Of a stretch of DNA of 64,000 nt, positions 44,552 through 54,689 are shown piece by piece. Source of the stretch: Inhella gelatinilytica. Its GTDB lineage: Bacteria; Pseudomonadota; Gammaproteobacteria; Burkholderiales; Burkholderiaceae_C. Under the pieces are notes generated by a model, which saw only the letters and a program-made list of their open reading frames with translations, had not been told where the DNA came from and made no database searches. The DNA lies in the NCBI RefSeq assembly GCF_016093295.1, contig NZ_JAEDAL010000001.1, positions 496,001-560,000 of the forward strand, written 5' to 3'. A program made the translations under genes and the position numbers. How positions within the stretch are numbered: the stretch's first letter is position 1; every line of letters begins with the position of its first letter.

Positions 44552-47068
44552 ATGTTGAAGCGCAATAGCGTCGCCGTCGCCGCCGCCCTGCTGGTGAGCA
44601 GCCTGGCTGTGACCGCCCAAGAATCCCAGCCGCAACAGCTGGAACGCATCGAAGTCACCGGTTCGCGCATCAAGCGCGCCGAATCCGAGGGCGCCCTGCC
44701 CGTGACCTCGTTCAAGCGTGAAGACCTGGACAACAGCGGCGCCACGACCGTTGCTGAATTCGTCCGTAACCTGACGTTCTCGAGCGGCGGTAACCTGCGT
44801 CCCCAGTCGGGCAGCAGCGCCCAAGCCGTGGCCGAAGTGGACCTGCGCGGTCTGGGTTCGGCCCGCACCCTGGTGCTGATTGACGGCCGCCGTGTCGCCA
44901 AGTCGCCCGCCACCGGCCAAGCCGCTGACATGAACACCGTGCCCCTTGCTGCGGTGGAGCGCATCGAAATCCTGACCGACGGCGCATCGGCCATTTACGG
45001 CTCTGACGCCATCGGTGGCGTGATCAACATCATCCTGCGCAAGGACTTCGAAGGCCTGGAAGTCAAGATGGGCAAGACCCAGACGGACATCAAGGGTGGC
45101 GATCGCGAAGAAGCCTCGGCCATCATGGGCGTGGTGGGCGAGAAGGGCCGCATGATTGCCGGCGTCTCCAAGTCCACGCGCGACATCATCTTCGTGCGCG
45201 ACTACCCCTGGGGCTACACCCAAGGCCGTTCGTCGTTCTCGAACAACAAGTTCCGCGCCTATCCGGACGGCCATGGCGGCTACGAAGACTTCGGCGTGTA
45301 CCTGGGCCGTTGGGTTGGCGAATGTAACAACCCTGAAAAGGGCTTCTTCGTGTCGGGCGGCCGCTGCCGCTACGACTTCAACCTGGTTGCTGCCGACGAA
45401 GCCGCCACGGACGCCCGCTCGGTGTTCGCCCGCGGTGAAGTGCGCATCAACAAGGACTGGAGCGCCTACATGGCCGTCTCCAACAGCGAGAGCAACAGCT
45501 TCGGCCGTTACGCCCCGGTGCCGGACTCGCTGCTGGTCAGCTCGCCCGCCGCCCTGGCCAAGTACGGCGAAACCAGCCCCTTCTTCGTGTGGCACCGCTT
45601 TGCCGCCGCCGGCAATCGCGACACCACCACGAACAACAACCTGTTCGACGCCAGCGTGGGCTTCCAAGGCACCATCGGTGGCATGGATGTGGACTTCGGC
45701 GTGCGCCGCACCACCTCCAAGTTCATCGAACTGGGCCGCGGCTTCATCGTCAAGAACCTGGCTCAGGAAGCCATCAACAACCTGAGCTACGACCTGATCA
45801 ATCCGTTCAACAACCCGGATTCGCTGCTCAAGTCGTTCACCACGACCACGAACCGTGACAGCCAGTACCGTCAGACCGAAATCTACGGCAACGTGACCAC
45901 CGACCTGTTCAAGATGGGTGGCGGCATGGCCCGTTTGTACGTGGGCGCTGAGCACCGCACCGAAGACTACGCCGACATCTACGACTCGCTGAGCGAAGCC
46001 GGTCAGGTGCTGGGCAGCTCGGGCAATTCGTCGGGCGGTGGCCGCAATGTCGACGCCGTGTCGACCGAACTGTTCATGCCCATCGCCAAGGGCCTGGAAG
46101 CCAGCTTCGCCGCCCGTTACGAGAAGTACTCCGACTACGGCAATGACTTCTCGCCCAAGGCTTCGATCCGTTACCAGCCGATGCGCAGCCTGACGCTGCG
46201 TGGCTCCGTGGGCCGTGGCTTCCGTGCCCCGACCCTGGACATCACGACCCAGAAGCCGGCCTTCAGCGCCGACTCGATCATTGACCTGCGTCACTGCAAG
46301 GTCAACGAGCCGACGTTCACGGACGCCGACTGCGCAGAAAATTCGTTCCAAATCAACGGCCTGCGCATCGCCAATCCGACCCTGAAGTCGGAAAAGTCGA
46401 AGCAGTTCTCGTTGGGCGCGGTGTGGGATGCCACGAACTGGATGTCCATCACGGCCGACTACTGGAACACGACGATCACCAACACGATCTCGTTCATCGA
46501 CGCGCAGACCATCGTGGACCGCAACAACGGCGCCGATCCCCGTCCGATCCCGAGCGGGCTGTCGATCCGTCGTGACCCGGTCACGGGCGCCATCGGTCAG
46601 ATCGTGTCCGGTTACGCGAACGAAGGCGAAATCACGTACTCCGGCGTTGACCTCTCGGTCCTGCTGCAGCACAAGTACGCAGGCATCGGCAAGTTCTTCC
46701 ACCGTCTGGGTGTTTCGCACCTGATCGAAGCCGATCAAGATGGCACCGACTACGTCGGCGTGTTCGGCTTGCCGAGCACCCGCGTGGCCCTGGCCAACGG
46801 CTGGTCGATGGGTGCCTTCTCGGCCGTTTGGAACATCAACATGATTGGCCAAAACGGTTCGGGCGCACTGGACGTGAACGAGTACATCACCCACGACCTG
46901 CAAGGCACCTGGAACACCCCGCTGAAGGGCACCTCGCTGACGCTGGGCGTGATCAACGTCGAGAACAAGCAACCCCAGCGCATCTCGACCAGCTCGAAGC
47001 CGTTCAACTACAGCCTGTACGACGCCTACGGCCGTCAAGTGCAGCTGACCCTGAAGGCCAAGTTCTAA
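44552..47068 (+). CDS. TonB-dependent outer-membrane receptor
   Basis: 838-residue outer-membrane transporter with a signal peptide of about 22 residues (ending VTAQ), the linker LERIEVTGSRIKR, and a plug domain (PVTSFKREDLDNSGATTV, LVLIDGRRVA, VERIEILTDGASAIYGSDAIGGVINI). A 22-strand barrel ends in LYDAYGRQVQLTLKAKF with the C-terminal Phe. The N-terminal secretin/TonB signalling domain is absent. The type is common in oligosaccharide- and peptide-importing receptors. Codons differ from the neighbours: CGT for Arg and GGT for Gly are frequent, as in highly expressed genes. A strong ribosome site (TAGGAG) precedes the ATG and a terminator follows. Substrate unknown. Confidence 0.94.
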   Translation: MLKRNSVAVAAALLVSSLAVTAQESQPQQLERIEVTGSRIKRAESEGALPVTSFKREDLDNSGATTVAEFVRNLTFSSGGNLRPQSGSSAQAVAEVDLRGLGSARTLVLIDGRRVAKSPATGQAADMNTVPLAAVERIEILTDGASAIYGSDAIGGVINIILRKDFEGLEVKMGKTQTDIKGGDREEASAIMGVVGEKGRMIAGVSKSTRDIIFVRDYPWGYTQGRSSFSNNKFRAYPDGHGGYEDFGVYLGRWVGECNNPEKGFFVSGGRCRYDFNLVAADEAATDARSVFARGEVRINKDWSAYMAVSNSESNSFGRYAPVPDSLLVSSPAALAKYGETSPFFVWHRFAAAGNRDTTTNNNLFDASVGFQGTIGGMDVDFGVRRTTSKFIELGRGFIVKNLAQEAINNLSYDLINPFNNPDSLLKSFTTTTNRDSQYRQTEIYGNVTTDLFKMGGGMARLYVGAEHRTEDYADIYDSLSEAGQVLGSSGNSSGGGRNVDAVSTELFMPIAKGLEASFAARYEKYSDYGNDFSPKASIRYQPMRSLTLRGSVGRGFRAPTLDITTQKPAFSADSIIDLRHCKVNEPTFTDADCAENSFQINGLRIANPTLKSEKSKQFSLGAVWDATNWMSITADYWNTTITNTISFIDAQTIVDRNNGADPRPIPSGLSIRRDPVTGAIGQIVSGYANEGEITYSGVDLSVLLQHKYAGIGKFFHRLGVSHLIEADQDGTDYVGVFGLPSTRVALANGWSMGAFSAVWNINMIGQNGSGALDVNEYITHDLQGTWNTPLKGTSLTLGVINVENKQPQRISTSSKPFNYSLYDAYGRQVQLTLKAKF

Positions 47069-47120
47069 TCAGAACTGCGGGAGGGGGCAGGCCTGGCCTG
47101 CCTTCGTACCAGCCTGAAGC

Positions 47121-47146
47121 AGGGGGCCCCACTGGGGCCCCTTTTT
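47121..47146 (+). terminator. Rho-independent terminator of the TonB receptor gene
   Basis: GGGGCCCC (47123-47130), loop ACT, GGGGCCCC (47134-47141), followed by TTTTT. It lies 55 bp after the stop codon. Confidence 0.9.
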
Positions 47147-47184
47147 CATGCCCGGTTGCGCGGGCTTCTCCGCCGGGACGGCGC

Positions 47185-47213
47185 ATAAAAAACGGGGCTC
47201 GTAGCCCCGTTTC
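47185..47213 (-). terminator. Rho-independent terminator facing the TPR-hydroxylase gene
   Basis: AACGGGGCT (47191-47199), loop CGT, AGCCCCGTT (47203-47211). The A-run just left of the stem (47187-47192) gives a U-tract on the minus strand, so it ends transcripts from the 47262-54576 minus-strand genes and may also act weakly on the plus strand. Confidence 0.85.
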
Positions 47214-47261
47214 TACTTGTTACCCGCTCGGCGTCCACCGCACCAGGGCGGTCACGCCGAC

Positions 47262-48563
47262 TCAGCTCAGGCTGTCCGCGTTTTCAAACCGCGTCATGCG
47301 CTCAGCGAACTGGCGCACGGCATGGCGTTCGGGCAGGGTCAAGTGCGGATTCCAGCAATCCATCAGCAAAATCAAGCGCGGGGCGTCGGACCGGTTCCAT
47401 GCCTCGTGCTCGAAGGTGTCATCGAACATCATGGGGCGGCCTTCTTGCCACTCGTGCGGCGCATCGCCAAACACGTGCAGGGCACAGCCGGAGGGCACCC
47501 GAAGCGGCAGGTGGAACACCAAGCGGGTGTTGGTCACACCAAAGTGGCGCTTGATCAACGAACCCGGAGCCAGCAGGGAGAAACAGATTTCCGGGGCTTG
47601 TCCTTCCACCTCACACAGCTCGATGCGCGACAAAGCCGCGCTGGTGGCCGGGGCCAGGCGGTGATTGGCCTCGTAGCGTTGTCCGTGTCGGTAGAAAAAC
47701 CAAGCGTCCCAGGCGGGGTTGGCCCCATCACCGCCCACGTATTTCGATCGATCATCGCCCGGCTTGAAGCCCAAGAAGTCCTCGCGGCCGGTCCCATCCC
47801 CTCCCAACATCGCCAAACCTTCGGCCCGAATTTGGGGGTAGGCCGCCAGCAACTCGGGTAACCAGGGTTGCAAGGCGGGGTCGTGATAAGGCCCCTCAGG
47901 CAATCCGGGGAAATACAGGAACTTGGGTTGTTGCCGCGACTGCGGCGGTGCCAACTCCGGCGCCTCGCCCAGAAAGTAGCGCACACAGTCTTCGAATCGG
48001 CGCATCTCTGAGCGCCCGAAACGCGCCACTTGCTCGTCCAGTACGGATTGCGCCAAAGCCTTGCGTTCTTTGCGAACCCGCTCGGACCACCAGGCCACGC
48101 CATCGTGCAGATGCGGCGGGGTGGTGGTTACGTCCATCCATTGCCCTCGCGCCTGTGCGGCCGTGAGCGCTCGCAAGCCCACAGCCACGCTGGCTGCACT
48201 CTGCCCCATTTCGTCCAGCAGATTGGCCAACACAAGTTGGGTTTCGTAGGCCGCCGGATGGCCGGCCACGAATTCCCGCAGCAGCACCAAAGCCTTGTCC
48301 GCAGCCTGGGCCTCGCAGTGGGCCTGAGCCAACTGCGCCACCAGGTCAGCATCGTCGGGCAGCAGGGTGCGGGCCCCCTCGAACCACTCAATGGCCTGCT
48401 CGGCATCCTCCCGCTGCAGGGCCAGCGCCCCGAGCCACGCCCGCGGCACCGGGCTGCCCGGATGCTCTTGCACCAGCCGCCGCAATTGCAGCTCGGCCGC
48501 CAGGGCCTGGCGGTCCTCCAGCAGCGCCCGGGCCCGCTGCAAGCCGGCGTTCAACGCACTCAT
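47262..48563 (-). CDS. TPR-containing aspartyl/asparaginyl beta-hydroxylase family protein
   Basis: 433-residue protein. N-terminal tetratricopeptide repeats (about 1-140, for example PRAWLGALALQREDAEQAIEWFEGA) precede a C-terminal Asp/Asn beta-hydroxylase domain (Fe(II)/2-oxoglutarate type). The iron histidines are in IKRHFGVTNTRL and FDDTFEHEAWN, and Arg in TNTRLVFHLPLRVP would contact 2-oxoglutarate. No signal peptide. Such genes often sit near TonB-dependent receptors of the same VTGSRI type (family knowledge). The target could be a protein or small peptide. It follows the coiled-coil gene by 21 bp. Confidence 0.9.
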   Translation of the reverse strand: MSALNAGLQRARALLEDRQALAAELQLRRLVQEHPGSPVPRAWLGALALQREDAEQAIEWFEGARTLLPDDADLVAQLAQAHCEAQAADKALVLLREFVAGHPAAYETQLVLANLLDEMGQSAASVAVGLRALTAAQARGQWMDVTTTPPHLHDGVAWWSERVRKERKALAQSVLDEQVARFGRSEMRRFEDCVRYFLGEAPELAPPQSRQQPKFLYFPGLPEGPYHDPALQPWLPELLAAYPQIRAEGLAMLGGDGTGREDFLGFKPGDDRSKYVGGDGANPAWDAWFFYRHGQRYEANHRLAPATSAALSRIELCEVEGQAPEICFSLLAPGSLIKRHFGVTNTRLVFHLPLRVPSGCALHVFGDAPHEWQEGRPMMFDDTFEHEAWNRSDAPRLILLMDCWNPHLTLPERHAVRQFAERMTRFENADSLS

Positions 48564-48584
48564 GTTGGACCTTTCTAACGGGCT

Positions 48585-49286
48585 TTACTTGCCCTGACGA
48601 ATGGCTTTTTCGTCGTTTTCGTCGAACTTGCGATTCGCGCACTCCGCGGCGTAATCGGCCTTCAGTTCGTGAATCTTGTCGTCCAGCTGCGCCGCCTTGT
48701 CATTGCGCGCGTTCCACGCATTGGCCGCCGCGTCATAGGCGGCCGCCTTCTCGTTGTAAGCCGCTGCGGCAGCCTCGTAAGGGCCGTACAGCTCCTTGCG
48801 TTGTGCCTCCAGTTCATCCGCACGCTTGCTCAACGCCTTCTGCTCGGCCGCCAACTCCATCTTGCGCTTTTCGTAAGTGCGGGAGCCCTTTTGGTCCTCC
48901 AGCTCTTCGTACCGGCGCTTCCAGTCATCGGCCTTTTCTTTTTGCTCTTTGAAGGCGGCCTGCAAATCCTTGAGCCGGGCGCCCGGGCCATCCAAGGCTT
49001 GGCGCTGAGCCTTCAGGTCTTCAGACATCTGCGCGATGCGGGCCTTCTCCGGTGCCGCTTCAGCCTGATAGCGTTCCAACTCAACCGACAAGGCCTTGGT
49101 GTCATCCTGAATCTTGATGCACCGGCGCAATTCATCGCGCGTCATGACCTTGGATGCGGCCGAAACCGTGGGCTTGGCCGCCGGAGCGGGCTGCGCCGGC
49201 TTCTTGGTGTTTTGCGCGCTCACCGAGCTGCTAATCAGGGCCGCAGCCACAGCGACGCCGAGCGCCGTTTTACGAAGTGAAGACAT
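48585..49286 (-). CDS. Exported coiled-coil protein of unknown function
   Basis: 233-residue protein with a signal peptide (MSSLRKTALGVAVAAALISSSVSA) and a Lys/Ala/Pro-rich linker. The long, charged helical region (about 55-190) reads as coiled coil (ALSVELERYQAEAAPEKARI, FKEQKEKADDWKRRYEELED). Two cysteines (RRCIKI and AECANRK) flank it and might form a disulfide. I do not recognise the family. The ATG at 49286 has AAGGA at proper spacing; an ATG two codons upstream is too close to it. It lies between the S9 peptidase and the hydroxylase genes with about 21-bp gaps. Confidence 0.75.
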   Translation of the reverse strand: MSSLRKTALGVAVAAALISSSVSAQNTKKPAQPAPAAKPTVSAASKVMTRDELRRCIKIQDDTKALSVELERYQAEAAPEKARIAQMSEDLKAQRQALDGPGARLKDLQAAFKEQKEKADDWKRRYEELEDQKGSRTYEKRKMELAAEQKALSKRADELEAQRKELYGPYEAAAAAYNEKAAAYDAAANAWNARNDKAAQLDDKIHELKADYAAECANRKFDENDEKAIRQGK

Positions 49287-49307
49287 GGGCATTCCTTTCC
49301 ATCGAAC

Positions 49308-51338
49308 TTATTGCAGGTGCCGCGCCAGGAAGCGCTCGACGCGGGTATAGAAATCATCCCGATTCTTGGGCAGCATGAAGCCGTGCCCCTCACCCTCGTA
49401 CTCCACCCACTCCACCTGTTTGTTACCCGATTGGATCAGGGCATCACGCATCTTGGTTCCATGGGGCAGCGGCACCCGGAAGTCTTTCTCACCATAGGCC
49501 AGCAACACGGGCTGCTTGATCTCCGAAGCGCGCAGCAGCGGTGAGTTCCGGCGCAGCATGTCGCGGTCTTTCTCGGCGTCACCGATGAGCTTGGGCATGC
49601 CATAGCGCATCCACGCCCCCCCCATGAAATCGCTCCAGCCCACCGAGTACATCAGCTCAATATCGGTCACCCCAACCCAGTTGATCCCGGCCTTGTAGAG
49701 CTCGGGCTCACGGACCAGACCCATCATGGTCGCGTAGCCGCCGTAGCTGGCGCCGGCGATCGCGACGCGCTTGGCATCGGCCAAACCTTGGGCGATGGCC
49801 CAGCGGGTCACGTCGGTCACGTCATCTTGCATGGCCTGACCCCACTGGCGCCAGCCGGCACGCAGGTGCTCATCGCCATAACCCTTGCTGCCCCGGAACT
49901 CGACTTCCAGCACCAGATAGCCGCGCGAGGCCAGGAACTGGGCTTCCGAATCAAACCCCCACTCATGACCCCGCACGAAGGGTCCGCCATGGACCAAGGC
50001 CACCGTCGGGAACGGGCCCTTGCCCTGCGGCTTGGTGTAGTACAGCGGCAACTCGCGGCCATCCCGCGCCTTCACGCGCAAGAATTCCTGCGTCGCCAGG
50101 CTGCGCGGGTCCAACCAGGGGCGCGTCTCTGCCACCGGAACCAAGGAGCCCGTTTCGCGATCGAACAGGCTGTACACCGCCGGCTGACGGTCCGAATAGG
50201 ACGTCACCACCAGGTGGCGAGTGCTCAAACAGTTGTAACTGCATTGAATCAGGTTGTTGGTCGAAGGCAGCAGCTTGTCGATGGCGGCCTGATTGGCCTT
50301 CATCGTCGGCTCAAACCACACCTGCCCTTGCGCATCCGAGAGAAAACTCACGCCCAGGGTTTTGCGTTTGACTTGGTCAATGATGACCCGCCCTTCGAAG
50401 TCAAACCCCTTGATGGACACCAGGGGTTGGTCCGCCCGCTTGCCCGTGGCGGGGTCGTATCGGTACAGCGCAGCGGTACGGGCCGGACTGCCATCCAAAG
50501 CCGTCACCAAGAGACTGCCATCGAAATCGAATTGCAATGGCGTGAAGGCGTTGGGCTCCGGGTCCATCTGGTCGAAAGTCCCCAACGCCTTCCAGTTGCC
50601 GTCCTCATCCCGCCAGTGGTAGGTCGCGCGACTGCGCGCATCCCCCGACGTGGCCAAGCGGACGGCACCTTTGCGGTCCACCAGGAAGCTGTAGGACGCA
50701 CGCGGAATATCGCCGGCGGGCAAGGACTTGAAGCCCAAGGTTTCCGTATTGATGCGCACCAACTCCGTGCTGGGTGGGATCCGGTCATCGCCCGACCCCT
50801 TCACGATGCGCAGCGCCAAGACATCGACAGAACCATCGCGAATCGGTCCGCGGAAGATGAAGTTGCTGGCCAGTGGCGGTTTGGCCGAACCGCCGAATGA
50901 GCGAGGTGCAAAGCCCCGGTCGATCACCCAAGTCAACTCGCTACCATCCGCGTTGATGGCAAAAAGGCCCTGGTCGTCCTGATCCGCGGCCGCCGCGCGG
51001 AAATCCGCCAGGCCGAACGCCAACCGATCATTGTTCACCCACTGAACATTGATGATGTCCGCGTTGTCATATTGCGCAATGCCCTTGAATTTGCGCGGCT
51101 GATCGACGTCCGCCACGGCAAGGCCCCGGCGACCTGTGGACGAAGTGACAACGGCCGCGATCTTGCGGCCATCGGGCGACATGGAGACGCCAAACACTTG
51201 AGGCGTCCTGAAAAAATCGCTCAACGGAATACTCGCTGGGGCGGGCGGCGTCTTGGCGGACTGCGCCCAAACGCCAGAAGCCACCAGCGTCAAACCCGCG
51301 GCGAGCAGCCCCAAGGGCCGCGCAAAACGAATCAACAT
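49308..51338 (-). CDS. S9 family prolyl-oligopeptidase-like peptidase
   Basis: 676-residue exported serine peptidase with a signal peptide (LGLLAAGLTLVASGVWAQ), a seven-bladed beta-propeller region to about 400, and a C-terminal alpha/beta-hydrolase domain. The triad is Ser531 in AGASYGGYA, Asp619 in YGEKDFRVP and His652 in GEGHGF; VALVHGGPF and EVEFRGSKGYG are typical S9C/acylaminoacyl-peptidase-like blocks. It probably trims peptides in the periplasm and may supply or use cargo of the nearby TonB receptor. It follows the methyltransferase gene by 53 bp. Confidence 0.93.
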   Translation of the reverse strand: MLIRFARPLGLLAAGLTLVASGVWAQSAKTPPAPASIPLSDFFRTPQVFGVSMSPDGRKIAAVVTSSTGRRGLAVADVDQPRKFKGIAQYDNADIINVQWVNNDRLAFGLADFRAAAADQDDQGLFAINADGSELTWVIDRGFAPRSFGGSAKPPLASNFIFRGPIRDGSVDVLALRIVKGSGDDRIPPSTELVRINTETLGFKSLPAGDIPRASYSFLVDRKGAVRLATSGDARSRATYHWRDEDGNWKALGTFDQMDPEPNAFTPLQFDFDGSLLVTALDGSPARTAALYRYDPATGKRADQPLVSIKGFDFEGRVIIDQVKRKTLGVSFLSDAQGQVWFEPTMKANQAAIDKLLPSTNNLIQCSYNCLSTRHLVVTSYSDRQPAVYSLFDRETGSLVPVAETRPWLDPRSLATQEFLRVKARDGRELPLYYTKPQGKGPFPTVALVHGGPFVRGHEWGFDSEAQFLASRGYLVLEVEFRGSKGYGDEHLRAGWRQWGQAMQDDVTDVTRWAIAQGLADAKRVAIAGASYGGYATMMGLVREPELYKAGINWVGVTDIELMYSVGWSDFMGGAWMRYGMPKLIGDAEKDRDMLRRNSPLLRASEIKQPVLLAYGEKDFRVPLPHGTKMRDALIQSGNKQVEWVEYEGEGHGFMLPKNRDDFYTRVERFLARHLQ

Positions 51339-51391
51339 AACCCACCCGTCGACTGAGAAAGATCAAGCCGGACAGTATAGGTTTCAGCCCC

Positions 51392-52360
51392 TTACACGAC
51401 GCCCCCCGGTCCGCGGGCTTGGAACCCGAGCGCCATCAAATGGCCCCGTTCCTGGATCGGCGTCAATCGGACCTCAAATCCGCGGTCGACAAATGCATGC
51501 TCCAAATTTCGGAGGGTTTCATCGGAGACGGCGGCCTCACACAACTCGCGCAGCCGCAGCTGCGCATCCAACACCTGAGTCCGGAACTTCACCAAAGCCG
51601 CGGCACTGCCGGTTTGCAGCGCTTGGTTGACAACGGCCCGCGCCTCGTGCACCACATCGGGGCAAGAACTGGAGGCCAGGGCGGCGGCCAGCGCCTCTTG
51701 GGCGGCATTGAACAGGTCGCGAGTATTCAGGGCCGCAGGATCTCGATCCAGTTGCGCGCGCCCTTTTGCAGTTTGCGCGCGCGCCAACAGGGGCAGCATG
51801 CGTTCGGCACACGCCAAGAGTCCGTCCGGCGCCAGCAAGGCGTCCTGATGCATCAGCTCAGACCGCGCCAGCTGAACGGGGCGCGCTGGCTGGGCGTGCA
51901 AGGCCCAGCAAACTTGCCCCTGCGGTTTCAGAACACGGAACACTTCGGGCAGAGTCTGCGCCCAGTCCCCATATTCGACGCCGTACTGGCTGGTGATGAG
52001 GTCCATGCTCGCAGTAGCAAAGGGCAGCTGCGTGATGCTGGTTCGGGGCCACAAGCGAATCCTGGCCTCAGGCAGCGCCAGTTCGGCGACCGACGGCACA
52101 TCGGCCAGGTCCACGCCGTCCACATGCCACGGGCCGTCATCCGCCCACACGGCCGCAATCAGCCGCGGTATGGCGCCGCTGCCGGTGCACAGATCCAGCA
52201 CGCGTCGCTCCCCCGACACGCTCTCGAGCGCCGCACGCCAAAACCGTTCAAAAGCGCCGTCGTACCGGGCACCAAAACTACCCGCACATGAGTGCTGGGC
52301 CCCCGTCGCCCAATACCGACTCCATACCGCCGCTCGATCCACTTGAATCCCCCGACCCAT
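51392..52360 (-). CDS. Class I SAM-dependent methyltransferase
   Basis: 322-residue protein. Motif I is RVLDLCTGSGAIPRL (about 54-66), the acidic residue after strand 2 is in VDGVDLADVP, and DLITSQYGVEYGDWAQTL with VFRVLKPQGQVCWAL supplies motifs II-III. A long C-terminal helical region follows (about 190-300). The substrate is not evident. It begins 29 bp after glcB on the same strand. A member of the Methyltransf_11/25 group, otherwise unidentified. Confidence 0.85.
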   Translation of the reverse strand: MGRGIQVDRAAVWSRYWATGAQHSCAGSFGARYDGAFERFWRAALESVSGERRVLDLCTGSGAIPRLIAAVWADDGPWHVDGVDLADVPSVAELALPEARIRLWPRTSITQLPFATASMDLITSQYGVEYGDWAQTLPEVFRVLKPQGQVCWALHAQPARPVQLARSELMHQDALLAPDGLLACAERMLPLLARAQTAKGRAQLDRDPAALNTRDLFNAAQEALAAALASSSCPDVVHEARAVVNQALQTGSAAALVKFRTQVLDAQLRLRELCEAAVSDETLRNLEHAFVDRGFEVRLTPIQERGHLMALGFQARGPGGVV

Positions 52361-52389
52361 CTGGGTGCAAGGGTCGGATTCTCAGGGCT

Positions 52390-54576
52390 TCACGACCGCG
52401 AAGGGGCCCCTTTAACCCGCAACCGCCACGCATGCAGCAAGGGCTCGGTGTAACCACTGGGCTGCGCCAAGCCTTGGAACACCAAATCCAGCGCGGCTTG
52501 GTACGCCGCTGAAGGAGAGGGGGTACCGATGCGCGGCGCCATGGGCACGTAGGCCGGGTCGCCGACGTTTTGCCCGTCCACCACTTGGGCCATTCGGGCA
52601 AAGGTTTCGCGCACCTGAGCCTCGGAAACAACGCCATGATGCAGCCAGTTGGCGATGTGTTGGCTGGAGATGCGCAAGGTTGCGCGATCCTCCATCAAAC
52701 CGATCCCGTGGATATCCGGCACTTTGGAGCAGCCTACTCCTTGCTCTACCCAGCGGACCACGTAGCCCAAAATGCCCTGCACGTTGTTGTCAAGTTCCTG
52801 CTGACGCTCGGCGGCGCTCCACCGAGGGCTTTCGGCCACGGGCACGGTGAGCAACCCATCTTGCAGGGTCTGCGCCTCGGCGGCGGACAGCCCCTCGGCC
52901 TCCATCTGCGCCTGCAAGGCCGCCACATCCACCCGGTGGTAGTGCAGCGCGTGCAGCGTCGCCGCCGTGGGGCTAGGCACCCATGCGGTGTTGGCGCCGC
53001 TTTTGGCATGGGCAATCTTTTGCTCCAGCATGGCGGCCATCAAGTCAGGCATGGCCCACATGCCCTTGCCGATTTGAGCCCGGCCCCGCAGCCCGCAGGC
53101 CAGGCCGACTTTAACGTTGAGTTTTTCGTAGGCCTGAATCCACTCGGAGCTCTTCATGTCCGCCTTGCGGCGCATGGGCCCCGCGTGCATGGCCGTGTGC
53201 ATCTCGTCGCCCGTGCGATCCAGGAAACCGGTGTTGATAAACGCCACCCGGTTCTGGGCCGCGGCGATACAAGCCGCCAAGTTGACGGACGTTCGCCGCT
53301 CTTCGTCCATGATGCCGAGTTTGACGGTGTTGGGAGCCAAACCCAGCATCGACTCGACGCGGTCGAACACTTCACACGCGAAGGCCACCTCGGCCGGACC
53401 GTGCATCTTGGGCTTCACGATGTAGACCGACCCCGTCCGCGAATTGCGCACCGGCCCTTTGCCATCGTGCAGCGCGATCGCCACCGTGACCAAGGCGTCC
53501 AACAAGCCCTCGGGGATTTCACGCCCGCCCTCCAGCAAAACCGCGGGATTGGTCATCAAATGGCCAACATTGCGGACGAACAGCAGCGAACGGCCGGGCA
53601 AAGTCAACTCACCGCCTTGAGGGCTTCGATAGCTGCGATCGGGGTTGAGCCGACGCTCCAGGGTCTGCGCCCCCTTCGTCACGCTCTCTTTTAGCGTGCC
53701 TTGCAAGATGCCCAGGTAGTTGCGGTAGGCGAGCACCTTGTCCTCAGCGTCCACAGCGGCCACCGAGTCTTCCAGGTCGAGGATGGTGGACAGGGCCGCC
53801 TCCAACACCACGTCCGCCACCCCCGCCCGATCTTGCCGCCCGATGGTGTGAGCGCGGTCGATCGCAATTTCCAGATGCAACCCGTGGTGGCACAGCAGGA
53901 TGGCGGTCGGGGCCGTCGGCTCCCCCCGATACCCCACAAACTGCTCCGGATCCTGGAGCGCCCCCACGCCCACGCCCACGACCAACAACTGACCCTGCTC
54001 GACCCGGTAGCCTTGCGCATCCTTGTGACTGCCGTGCACCAGCGGCGCCGCCTGATCCAAGAACTGGCGGGCGAAGGCGATCACCGCCGCGCCGCGCACA
54101 GGGTTGTAGGCACCCGCCCGCTCTCGCCCCTCCGTCTCGGGAATCGCATCGGTACCGTAAAGCGCGTCGTACAAACTGCCCCAGCGGGCGTTGGCGGCAT
54201 TCAAGGCGTAGCGGGCATTCATGACGGGCACCACCAACTGGGGCCCCGCCTGCCGCGCCAGTTCGTCGTCAACCTGAGCGGTCTGCGCCTGCACAGCAGC
54301 CGGCACCGGCACCAAGTAACCGATCTCCTGCAGAAACGCCCGGTACGCCGCCATGTCGGCGATGGGCCCTGGATGCGCGCGGTGCCAACCGTCCAGCGCC
54401 AGTTGCAAGCGATCGCGCTCAGCCAACAAAGCGGCATTCTTGGGGGCCAACTCGTGCGCGATCGCATCAAAACCCGCCCAGTAGCGATCAGAAGGAATGC
54501 CCGTCCCAGGCAGCACCTCCTCGTCAATAAAGCGCTTCAGGACCGGGGCGACATGCAAACGATGAATGGGGACCAT
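52390..54576 (-). CDS. glcB: Malate synthase G
   Basis: 728-residue enzyme condensing glyoxylate with acetyl-CoA to malate. Marks are [41 protein letters not shown], the catalytic region [40 protein letters not shown], and [16 protein letters not shown] (the acetyl-CoA/glyoxylate site). C-terminal [13 protein letters not shown] is also present. The length is that of isoform G rather than A. It is divergent from a LysR gene, with no glycolate oxidase genes adjacent. Confidence 0.97.
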   Translation of the reverse strand: MVPIHRLHVAPVLKRFIDEEVLPGTGIPSDRYWAGFDAIAHELAPKNAALLAERDRLQLALDGWHRAHPGPIADMAAYRAFLQEIGYLVPVPAAVQAQTAQVDDELARQAGPQLVVPVMNARYALNAANARWGSLYDALYGTDAIPETEGRERAGAYNPVRGAAVIAFARQFLDQAAPLVHGSHKDAQGYRVEQGQLLVVGVGVGALQDPEQFVGYRGEPTAPTAILLCHHGLHLEIAIDRAHTIGRQDRAGVADVVLEAALSTILDLEDSVAAVDAEDKVLAYRNYLGILQGTLKESVTKGAQTLERRLNPDRSYRSPQGGELTLPGRSLLFVRNVGHLMTNPAVLLEGGREIPEGLLDALVTVAIALHDGKGPVRNSRTGSVYIVKPKMHGPAEVAFACEVFDRVESMLGLAPNTVKLGIMDEERRTSVNLAACIAAAQNRVAFINTGFLDRTGDEMHTAMHAGPMRRKADMKSSEWIQAYEKLNVKVGLACGLRGRAQIGKGMWAMPDLMAAMLEQKIAHAKSGANTAWVPSPTAATLHALHYHRVDVAALQAQMEAEGLSAAEAQTLQDGLLTVPVAESPRWSAAERQQELDNNVQGILGYVVRWVEQGVGCSKVPDIHGIGLMEDRATLRISSQHIANWLHHGVVSEAQVRETFARMAQVVDGQNVGDPAYVPMAPRIGTPSPSAAYQAALDLVFQGLAQPSGYTEPLLHAWRLRVKGAPSRS

Positions 54577-54689
54577 GGCAAGAGTTCCAGCGGCGAAACA
54601 ACAACGGGGCCCAATTTATCGCGCGCCTTTTAATCAATAAACAACCGATTCATCCATTCATTCAATACCCAAATAAGCATAATCAAAGG
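54577..54689. promoter_or_regulatory. Divergent promoter region glcB / lysR
   Basis: 113 bp with an AT-rich centre. It contains tandem CATTCA-like units (CATCCATTCATTCAATAC at about 54651-54668) and AT-rich stretches suited to T-N11-A LysR binding. It presumably holds the promoters of both genes; no -35/-10 pair is convincing enough to mark. Confidence 0.4.

Noticed and set aside
44540-47038. An 832-codon open frame antisense to the TonB-dependent receptor
   Set aside because: It mirrors the receptor's codons, has no recognisable domains and arises from the strong codon bias; the receptor on the plus strand has complete family signatures.
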